A DNA stretch of 11,542 nucleotides from Candidatus Martarchaeota archaeon. GTDB taxonomy: Archaea > Micrarchaeota > Micrarchaeia > Micrarchaeales > CABMGC01. The stretch lies in contig JAMCSO010000002.1 of NCBI GenBank assembly GCA_023379075.1, forward strand, positions 1 to 11,542, given 5' to 3'. Of the stretch, positions 6,017 through 11,542 are shown one piece after another. Every line of letters begins with the position of its first letter. The stretch's first letter is position 1. Position numbers and translations under genes: made by a program. The notes under the pieces were generated by a model. That model was not told the origin of the DNA and did no database searches. It saw nothing but the letters and a program-made list of their open reading frames with translations.

Positions 6017-6066
6017 TCATAGTCATATGTTCTCATAGTTTAGTCTCATAGTTAAATCTATATTAT
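6017..6066 (+). promoter_or_regulatory. TCATAGT repeat cluster and TATA box of stalk-repeat paralogue B
   Basis: TCATAGT occurs at 6017-6023, 6033-6039 and 6046-6052, with near copies TTATAGT just before 6017 and TCATATG at 6023-6029. An A/T-rich TATA-like box (CTATATTATT, about 6058-6067) follows, centred about 25 bases before the TTG start at 6086. Repeats directly upstream of a TATA box are the usual place for an archaeal activator or repressor to bind in several copies. Confidence 0.5.
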
Positions 6067-6085
6067 TTGTGGTGGTTTCACGGTA

Positions 6086-7051
6086 TTGGATGCGAATAAT
6101 AATTGGAGAGAGGAGATAGCAGATGTAATAATAAAGACAGCAAATCTTATCTCTTATCTAATCCTTTTTGAACTTGATATTGTAGTAAAGAGTCAAGGCG
6201 TCCTTACTAAAGTTTACATGAAACTTGAGAGCACAAAGATTGAGCGCGAAGTAACTCCTTATATCGGAGCTGTAATGTTTCTTTCCTTTAATGGCAAAGA
6301 AGTTACGCGTGAAAATGTGATAAAAATAATCCGAGCAATAGGGATAGAGCCCAACAATAATTACCTTAATTTTATCTCTTCCCTAAATCTCAAGAACAAT
6401 ATAATAGCATATGCTCCAGTAGTTTACTATCTGAAGGTGGTACGGAAAGAGGTCACCCTCGAGAATGTGCTAAAGGTCATAAGTGCAATGGACATAGAGC
6501 CTGACGAAGAGATAGGTAAGCATGTTCTTAAGATATATTCTGATTCTGAAAAAAGAGCGGAAGGAATGCCAAGCACAAAAATGGAGGAGAAATTAATGAA
6601 AACGACGCAATCCGCAGCATTACTAATGGGCAAGATTATGATAACAGAGCTAGATAGGACATTTGAGCATGGCGATATAGACGAACATATCAAAAATGGA
6701 TTCATTCCATATCTGGCTGCTGTAGGAACACTCGTATATGCGGGCAAAGATGTCAACATAATAGGAACTGAGAAATTTGATGAATACATAAGCAAGATGG
6801 TAACTGCAGTAGGCTTTATTCTTAATAAAACAATGCTTGACTACATCTCTTCATTCAATTATGGTAATTCTGGTTTTCCATACGTATCTGGAATATACTA
6901 CCTTATTTCTGTAGGAAAGGAGCTTACAAGCACAAATCTAATGTCCGTTGTAACTGCCCTAGGAATCAAAACAGACGAGGCTCTTGCAGGATACATACTG
7001 ACCATCTATAAAGACTACGCAAAAACGACTATGTCCAATGCGTATCAATGA
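6086..7051 (+). CDS. Protein with four ribosomal stalk P1/P2-like repeats, paralogue B
   Basis: This 321-residue protein is a full-length paralogue of the gene at 4573-5517, colinear throughout. Repeats lie at about 57-102, 107-152, 206-258 and 263-311, each with a form of Y-x-A-x(8)-GKEVTxENVxKxIxAxGIEPxxxxL. Repeat 1 (NGKEVTRENVIKIIRAIGIEP) and repeat 2 (RKEVTLENVLKVISAMDIEP) are the clearest matches to the archaeal P1 N-domain. The helical segments before each pair resemble one another (IIKTANLISYLILFELD, 15-31; LMKTTQSAALLMGKIMITELD, 170-190), showing duplication of half the protein. Like paralogue A it has no cysteine-rich site, signal peptide or membrane span and lacks the stalk GTPase-binding tail. 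The start is TTG 6086, the only start that aligns with paralogue A's Trp near residue 8; GGTGGT lies 9 bases upstream and a TATA box about 25. Function unknown. Confidence 0.82.
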   Translation: MDANNNWREEIADVIIKTANLISYLILFELDIVVKSQGVLTKVYMKLESTKIEREVTPYIGAVMFLSFNGKEVTRENVIKIIRAIGIEPNNNYLNFISSLNLKNNIIAYAPVVYYLKVVRKEVTLENVLKVISAMDIEPDEEIGKHVLKIYSDSEKRAEGMPSTKMEEKLMKTTQSAALLMGKIMITELDRTFEHGDIDEHIKNGFIPYLAAVGTLVYAGKDVNIIGTEKFDEYISKMVTAVGFILNKTMLDYISSFNYGNSGFPYVSGIYYLISVGKELTSTNLMSVVTALGIKTDEALAGYILTIYKDYAKTTMSNAYQ

Positions 7052-7132
7052 ATCTCTATCTTCTACTATGAACAATACAGCCAGACATTCCTGTTAAAAA
7101 TCTATGCACATCGCTTCATTCAAAAGTCCTTC

Positions 7133-7139
7133 TTTTTTT
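7133..7139 (+). terminator. T-tract, possible terminator of paralogue B
   Basis: Seven T residues on the plus strand, about 80 bases after the stop at 7051. Archaeal RNA polymerase commonly stops at such U-tracts without a hairpin. It abuts the inverted-repeat element that starts at 7139. Confidence 0.35.
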
Positions 7140-7270
7140 GGTTCTGTAGAAATGCCAAGAGCCTATCTGATATGCATGGTTTGCGTGTTCAAGGGATATG
7201 GACGCTTCCGAGATCAGCAATTGTTGGTCAACACCATGCACAATGCAGGAAAAGAATTTCTACAGAGCCA
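7139..7270. repeat. 132-base element bounded by 15-base inverted repeats
   Basis: TGGTTCTGTAGAAAT (7139-7153) and ATTTCTACAGAGCCA (7256-7270) are inverted copies with one mismatch. Within them, TGCATGGT (7173-7180) and ACCATGCA (7233-7240) form a second, 8-base inverted repeat, so the segment can fold into nested stems. It lies between two convergent genes. It could be a structured RNA, a bidirectional stop signal or a tiny transposon relic; no flanking target duplication is evident. Confidence 0.5.
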
Positions 7271-7306
7271 TAATAATCAGTCTTGATAAAGAATAATCTG
7301 CCAAAC

Positions 7307-8293
7307 TTACAAAACTTTCTTGGATCTTTCTGTGATGAGTTCAATCACTCTTTTTTTATCGCTTTCAGATCTGAAATTATTGTATTCTTTAAGATTCAGC
7401 TTGAATCCGGACGCATGCGGATGTCCATTACCTCCAAGAGACCTAGCCAACATGGATGTATTGCTTTTTATGCTTCGTATATGTCCCTTTCCATTCCTAG
7501 TGTTTATATATACACCAACATCCCTTCCGCTCGCTTCTATTACTGAGGCGCATGCCTGTGTGGATTGTATATCTGTTGAGAATCCAACTGCGAGCTTACT
7601 TCCTACCAAATAAAGCTCTCTGCTCATTTTTTTAATCCTCTTACTGTTAACTCTTTCAAAAGTTCTTGCTGCATCTGAAATCTTTTTGTCATATAACTTT
7701 TTCTTTTCAAGGGTAGCAACTATGCTTCTCATCTTACTATCTACGACACTTCTCGAAGATGCAGTATTGTAGTATGTGATCCCTAGAGCGTAATACCCTA
7801 CTATCTTTCGTGTTCCTTCATCATCAGGCCTTATATTGAAGTCTGAATAATGAACCATCTCAGCAAGCATATCCAAAAATGCATCTTCCTTGAAGAACTT
7901 CCTATAAACAATTTCAGTCGCGCAGAATTTGGAATTCTCTCCGATTATGGCAATCTTGCATCTTGAGGCTATCTTTCTTATTGCATCTACTCCCCATGGA
8001 TGGTGGTCAAACCACGAAAGATTCCCTCCAGATCTATTAGCGATCTCTAATATCCTAGAGAAAGTCTCCATGCTCTTCCCGTCAGCACTAAGATCTGATA
8101 TCAGTACTGAAAGCTTTCCCTTTTTAGCCAGTTTTCTTATCTCCTTCTCAACATATGCGAGATCTTCCTCACCATAATTGACAAAAAAGATATTCTTTAA
8201 TTGCACTTTAAATGCTTCTTTAAGCAGGAATGCGCTTGCAATTCCATCAATATCTCCAGAATGCGATATGATCGCGATAGTCTCGGTTTTCAT
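7307..8293 (-). CDS. DHH/DHHA1 family phosphoesterase (RecJ/NrnA-like)
   Basis: The family uses two metal ions to cleave phosphodiester bonds, for example in short RNA or single-stranded DNA. The 328 residues show motif I SHSGDIDG (10-17; Asp14, Asp16), motif II SDLS with Asp67, the DHH signature WFDHHPW (94-100), Asp151 in VHYSDFN as motif IV, and the DHHA1 nucleic-acid-binding motif GGNGHPHASGF (287-297). All catalytic positions are present. The length is near that of NrnA-type nanoRNases (about 320) and shorter than archaeal RecJ/GAN (about 460). ATG 8293 is preferred over GTG 8323: the TATA region at 8324-8334 predicts transcription from about 8304, downstream of the GTG, and GTGAGG lies just before the ATG. 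It diverges from the NFACT-R gene. The exact substrate cannot be read from sequence. Confidence 0.9.
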   Translation of the reverse strand: MKTETIAIISHSGDIDGIASAFLLKEAFKVQLKNIFFVNYGEEDLAYVEKEIRKLAKKGKLSVLISDLSADGKSMETFSRILEIANRSGGNLSWFDHHPWGVDAIRKIASRCKIAIIGENSKFCATEIVYRKFFKEDAFLDMLAEMVHYSDFNIRPDDEGTRKIVGYYALGITYYNTASSRSVVDSKMRSIVATLEKKKLYDKKISDAARTFERVNSKRIKKMSRELYLVGSKLAVGFSTDIQSTQACASVIEASGRDVGVYINTRNGKGHIRSIKSNTSMLARSLGGNGHPHASGFKLNLKEYNNFRSESDKKRVIELITERSKKVL

Positions 8294-8323
8294 TGCCTCA
8301 CTGCCAAACTGTATATCAAACAC

Positions 8324-8334
8324 TAAATATATAG
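8324..8334. promoter_or_regulatory. Shared divergent TATA region for the DHH and NFACT-R genes
   Basis: TAAATATATAG is nearly symmetric and serves both directions. It is about 26 bases plus a short leader from ATG 8293 on the minus strand, and about 26 bases plus a 5-base leader from ATG 8360 on the plus strand. A single site may therefore set the level of both genes. Confidence 0.55.
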
Positions 8335-8359
8335 CTTCTGAGCTTCAAAAAGTATCCTG

Positions 8360-9154
8360 ATGGAGTTCAGCATAGATTTTACGAAAACTGCCCAGGAGAA
8401 TGCAAATCATTACTTCGAGTCGGCAAAGCGATCAAGGAAGAAAGCAGAAGGCGCAGAGGCCGCAATAAAGGACCTTGAGTCGAGGCTTAGCAAGGAGATG
8501 GAATCAAAGGCTCCTGAAAAAGAACTCCGCAAGCTTGTGAAAAAAGAATGGTATGAGCGATTCAACTGGTTTCTTACCAGCAACAGCATGCTTGTCATAG
8601 GCGGAAGAAGCGCGCAGCAGAATGAAGAGATCAATAGCAAATATTTTATTGAAAAGGATCTTTTCTTCCATGCAGACATATTCGGTGCTTCATTGGTACT
8701 CCTCAAGGGTGGGGTTGATGCCAGCATGGACATACGCAATGAGGCTGCACAATTTGCTGCTTGTTTCTCAAGAGCGTGGGATGGGGGATCTTCATCTGTG
8801 GATGTATACTCATTAAAGCGCGACCAGGTTAGCAAATCAAAGGAGAAGGGCTCGTTAGGCACCGGAAGCTTCCTGTTAAGTGGGGAAAGGGAATGGCATA
8901 GGCACATGTCTCTTGAATTAGCTGCGTTTGGCTCTCAGGAAGGGCATGAGGGTAAAGCAGAGAAAGTAAGCGTGACCCCCTTAAGTACCTGCAAGGCTCT
9001 TGGGACTAAAAAGTATCTTCTGCTAAAACCTGGCCGGATGAAGAAATCCGATGCCGCAAAGGAAATATCAAAAGCCTTTAAGTATGATGATCTAGATTAT
9101 ATCATGCAGCACCTTCCTCCAGGATCCTTCTCTATAAAAAGGGTTCTGGATTAG
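8360..9154 (+). CDS. Stand-alone NFACT-R (DUF814) domain protein, RqcH/NEMF/Tae2-related
   Basis: Full-length RqcH/NEMF proteins bind the peptidyl-tRNA on stalled large ribosomal subunits. This 264-residue protein matches only their C-terminal half: the lead-in DFTKTAQENANHYFESAK (6-23), a charged coiled coil (24-62) and the NFACT-R core with WYERFNWFLTSNSMLVIGGR (64-83), AQQNEE (85-90), DLFFHADIFGAS (100-111), EAAQFAACFSRAW (128-140) and DVYSLKRDQVSK (148-159). The N-terminal NFACT-N domain and helix-hairpin-helix are absent. Upstream DNA is the promoter and the divergent DHH gene, so the start is natural, not an artefact. The rest of the protein may be encoded elsewhere (split gene) or lost. 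The C-terminal part (181-264) is less conserved. Its stop overlaps the pyrophosphatase stop by 4 bases, convergently. Confidence 0.92.
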   Translation: MEFSIDFTKTAQENANHYFESAKRSRKKAEGAEAAIKDLESRLSKEMESKAPEKELRKLVKKEWYERFNWFLTSNSMLVIGGRSAQQNEEINSKYFIEKDLFFHADIFGASLVLLKGGVDASMDIRNEAAQFAACFSRAWDGGSSSVDVYSLKRDQVSKSKEKGSLGTGSFLLSGEREWHRHMSLELAAFGSQEGHEGKAEKVSVTPLSTCKALGTKKYLLLKPGRMKKSDAAKEISKAFKYDDLDYIMQHLPPGSFSIKRVLD

Positions 9155-9672
9155 CCACTTTTTGCTCTTTTTATGGCCTTCTCTATCTCTCTATAAGCTT
9201 TTTCAGAACCTTCCCATCCCGAGACTTCTGCCCACTTGCCAGGCTCGAGGCTCTTATAATAAGAGAAGAAATGCGCTATCATATTCCTATCATGCTCAGT
9301 AAGATCCGATATGTCTGTTATATTTTTGTAATCGGGATCTATCTTCTCAGAAGGCACGGCCATTATCTTTGTATCAATCCCTTCCTCATCCTTCATAAGC
9401 AGCAAGCCTATCGGCCTTACAGAAATGATTGTATTTGGAAGAAATTTCCCCTTGCTTATGACCATGATATCCAGAGGATCACCATCTTCTCCCTTCGTCC
9501 CTGCAATAAAGCCATAATTGTATGGGTAAACCATCGCAGTATGCAGTATCCTGTCAACTCTCAATATGCCTGCCTCTTCGTCAAGCTCATACTTGACGTT
9601 GCTCTCTTTCGGTATCTCTATAAACGCATTTACTTTGTTTGGTGCATCTTTCCCTGCATCTAGCTTATTCAT
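9151..9672 (-). CDS. ppa: Inorganic pyrophosphatase (family I, soluble)
   Basis: This enzyme hydrolyses pyrophosphate to two phosphates in the cytoplasm, pulling forward reactions such as tRNA charging and nucleic-acid synthesis. The 173 residues are the normal length. By alignment with the well-known E. coli enzyme the active-site residues are all present: Glu19, Lys27, Glu29, Arg41, Tyr49, Tyr53, the signature EDGDPLD (62-68) with Asp63, Asp65 and Asp68, then Asp95, Asp100, Lys102, and Tyr139-Lys140. GKWAEVSGWEG (145-155) is the usual C-terminal block. The ATG at 9672 has a strong AGGTGG ribosome site 4 bases upstream. Promoter candidates are the TATA region at 9737-9753, which gives a leader of about 45 bases, or a weaker box near 9694-9702. 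Confidence 0.97.
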   Translation of the reverse strand: MNKLDAGKDAPNKVNAFIEIPKESNVKYELDEEAGILRVDRILHTAMVYPYNYGFIAGTKGEDGDPLDIMVISKGKFLPNTIISVRPIGLLLMKDEEGIDTKIMAVPSEKIDPDYKNITDISDLTEHDRNMIAHFFSYYKSLEPGKWAEVSGWEGSEKAYREIEKAIKRAKSG

Positions 9673-9736
9673 ACAACCACCTTTAGATTAACTTTGTTTA
9701 TAACTAAGCATTTCACTAATACGTGATATCAATATC

Positions 9737-9753
9737 TGTATATTTATAAATAT
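9737..9753. promoter_or_regulatory. TATA region between ppa (minus) and the surface protein gene (plus)
   Basis: TGTATATTTATAAATAT is nearly palindromic and can act both ways. On the plus strand its centre is about 25 bases before ATG 9772, and no ribosome site precedes that ATG, so the surface protein mRNA is probably leaderless. On the minus strand it would start the ppa transcript near 9719. Confidence 0.55.
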
Positions 9754-9771
9754 ATCATAGCATATAAATTC

Positions 9772-11542
9772 ATGCGGGATAAACGGTCTTCAAACAAAAG
9801 AGATGCCAGTTTTACAAAACTCAAGGTACACAGAGAGGCAAGAAGCCACAAAGCACAATCTGCCACTGAGTACATAGCGACATACGGCTGGGCTGTTTTG
9901 ATTATTGTCATAATGATAGCAGTGCTATACTTCTTCGTCTTAGCGCCTTCCACAAGTGCTCCTGAAGTATGTTTAATATCCTCTCAAGACTTCTACTGCC
10001 AATCATTCGTTTTCGGTTCTAATTCCTCATTCTCTAGCATAGGTGTTGTATTAACAAATTCCAGGCAGTATGCAATAAAAGACCCTTCATTATCCCTTAA
10101 TACTTCTGTAGGCCTATTTCCAATACCATGTACACCAAACTTTGTTCTTCCTGGGGGTACTGTTATCTGCAATGCAACATTTTCAAATACTGTGGTAAAT
10201 CCGGGCGTTCTGGTGAGCGGTTCGCTGACTATAAACGCTACAATCTGTACTAACTTAAATCCTACTGAAAAGAATTGCATTGCATCTCCTGTACAAAGTA
10301 CATCAGGCAGATTCCAGACACATTCTACGCAAACATTCACAAAGCCAAAAATAAGCTTATCTCTTCTAGTTGGCAATGCTTCCCAATTGGCTACGGGTGC
10401 AGGGGACAATCTTACTGCAGTAGTAACGTTCTTTGGCGTGCCTATAGCCGGAGCAACTGTCAACTTCACATACTCTTCCCCAATAACTGCTACAATAAAG
10501 CCTGTACTTAGCACTACAGATACAAACGGGAATGCATATAGCACGATCTCAACTACAGAGAACGGGGTTGTAACAGTCTATGCGCAGTATGGCAACGTTA
10601 TTGCTTCCAATACAATAACCTTCGAGAAGCCAGCCTACGTGACTTATTATTCAAGTAATTTGATAGGCAGCACCTCTGATGTACTTACTGTAGATGGCAT
10701 CCAATACACTTATTCACAGCTTCCAAAGACTTTTGAGTACGCTATGGGAAGCTCACATACTTACGCATACTCCTCTCCCGTCTCTGGCTCTACTGGCACA
10801 AACTATATTTATGATACAATAAACGGTTGCGGTGGATCTTCTCAGAGCGGAACAGTCACCGCAGAGTATAATTGCACTCTCTTTGCAGTTTATACAACCC
10901 AATACACTCTGACTATGGCGTCAGGATCACTATCTCCAACATCACAGCCTTCTGGGGCGACAACTACGCCTACTCCTGGTTCTTATTGGTACAATTCTGG
11001 TTCACAGGCCAAAATCCTCGCTTCAAACACACTAGCGCCTAATTGGATATTTGACAGATGGTCCTGTACTGGAACTGATTGCTATTCCGGCACATCTGAG
11101 TCTGCAACAATCTCAATATCAAGCCCTACTACAGAAACAGCTTACTTCTACTCTGTGCTCACTCAACCAACATTATCTCCTTCAACTCAGACAATAGATA
11201 AAGGCCAGACTGCAACAATAACTGCAACAATGCCTGATACTGGTATCACACCATACAGTTATACATGGCTTGCCAATTTTAATGGCAGTACTTACGGATC
11301 AGCATCAGAATGTTCTCAGCCTTCAGGATCAGCAACTGCTTCTCAGCAGGTTCAGTGCTCTTTCAATGCAGGCAATACGATTAGCACAGGAACATATGAT
11401 TTCTATATAAAGATAACAGATAGCTCCCCAGCTTTACAAACATCAAGCTCTTCGACAGTCTCGGTCGTAGTCAATCCTGCACTGCAGACATCTTATATTG
11501 CGCCATCCTCACCTGTAACAATTGACTATGGCCAATCGCAGC
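9772..11542 (+). CDS. Large surface protein with class III (pilin-like) signal, Ig-like and beta-repeat domains (3' end off the window)
   Basis: The frame is open for 590 codons and continues past the edge. A basic N-terminus (1-27) leads to AQSATEYIATYGWAVLIIVI (28-47) and a hydrophobic segment to about 57. This is an archaeal class III signal: an EppA-type peptidase would cut before Gln29, leaving Glu33 at mature position 5 as in archaellins and pilin-like adhesins. After it come a Cys-containing region (67-190), a Big_1-type Ig-like domain (about 193-284; ATVNFTYS, TDTNGNAYSTIS), a region ending near 374, a Flg_new_2/InlB-B-like repeat (377-459; SYWYNSGSQAKI, IFDRWSCTGTDCYSG) and an Ig/PKD-like domain (465-568), with another starting at 571. 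Many N-X-S/T sites suggest glycosylation. Composition is rich in Ser and Thr. Role likely adhesion or cell-surface structure; the partner is unknown. Confidence 0.88.
   Translation, partial: MRDKRSSNKRDASFTKLKVHREARSHKAQSATEYIATYGWAVLIIVIMIAVLYFFVLAPSTSAPEVCLISSQDFYCQSFVFGSNSSFSSIGVVLTNSRQYAIKDPSLSLNTSVGLFPIPCTPNFVLPGGTVICNATFSNTVVNPGVLVSGSLTINATICTNLNPTEKNCIASPVQSTSGRFQTHSTQTFTKPKISLSLLVGNASQLATGAGDNLTAVVTFFGVPIAGATVNFTYSSPITATIKPVLSTTDTNGNAYSTISTTENGVVTVYAQYGNVIASNTITFEKPAYVTYYSSNLIGSTSDVLTVDGIQYTYSQLPKTFEYAMGSSHTYAYSSPVSGSTGTNYIYDTINGCGGSSQSGTVTAEYNCTLFAVYTTQYTLTMASGSLSPTSQPSGATTTPTPGSYWYNSGSQAKILASNTLAPNWIFDRWSCTGTDCYSGTSESATISISSPTTETAYFYSVLTQPTLSPSTQTIDKGQTATITATMPDTGITPYSYTWLANFNGSTYGSASECSQPSGSATASQQVQCSFNAGNTISTGTYDFYIKITDSSPALQTSSSSTVSVVVNPALQTSYIAPSSPVTIDYGQSQ

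Noticed and set aside
7104..7286. Plus-strand 60-codon ORF
   Set aside because: No ribosome site or TATA box at either possible Met, and it runs across the nested inverted repeats, which better explain the sequence.
9993..10544. Minus-strand 183-codon ORF
   Set aside because: Antisense shadow of the surface protein, whose plus-strand frame is open for 590 codons with a clear signal peptide and domains.
1..11542. CRISPR array, insertion sequence or ribosomal RNA
   Set aside because: No regularly spaced repeats with spacers, no transposase or integrase motifs and no conserved rRNA segments were seen; the heptamers at 6017-6052 are too short and irregular.

Overview
The window looks like part of a small-genome, AT-rich archaeon, most likely a DPANN lineage of the Micrarchaeota/ARMAN type; this is inference from gene content, not a phylogenetic result. 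The signs are archaeal TATA boxes about 25 bases before several starts (some genes probably leaderless), Shine-Dalgarno sites of the GGTG/GGTGAT kind, a surface protein with an archaeal class III (pilin-like) signal peptide, a stand-alone NFACT-R protein, and tight packing with convergent stops that touch or overlap.

Left part (1-1471, minus strand): a compact three-gene operon. It reads from a four-helix membrane protein with two Cys-Cys pairs, through a membrane-anchored thioredoxin-like protein (WCPSC) with an ATGA overlap, to an ArsR-type winged-helix regulator cut by the window edge. Together they suggest a self-regulated thiol-redox or metal-handling module. A short relic of a second copy of the membrane gene lies just upstream, marked by a 20-base exact repeat. 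Next (1551-2640) is a seven-helix membrane protein led by a 53-residue small gene with its own promoter. A gene-poor stretch (2641-3086) holds palindromes and tRNA T-arm-like motifs, followed by tRNA-Leu(UAG).

Middle (3230-7051): seryl-tRNA synthetase shares an AT-rich divergent promoter region with the tRNA. The most unusual feature follows: two divergent paralogues (4573-5517 minus, 6086-7051 plus), each built from four repeats resembling the N-terminal dimerisation domain of the ribosomal stalk proteins P1/P2. The repeats are arranged as two [helical segment + two repeats] halves. The intergenic region between the pair holds a possible small gene, a foldable 92-base element and a cluster of TCATAGT repeats before the plus-strand promoter.

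Right part (7139-11542): a 132-base inverted-repeat element, a DHH phosphoesterase, a divergent NFACT-R protein sharing its promoter region, inorganic pyrophosphatase, and the start of a large secreted or pilin-anchored surface protein with Ig-like and Cys-containing beta-repeat domains that runs off the window. Housekeeping functions (translation, ribosome quality control, pyrophosphate removal) sit next to lineage-specific accessory proteins. Three supported genes are easy to miss because they are truncated by an edge or short: the ArsR gene, the 53-residue gene and the surface protein.
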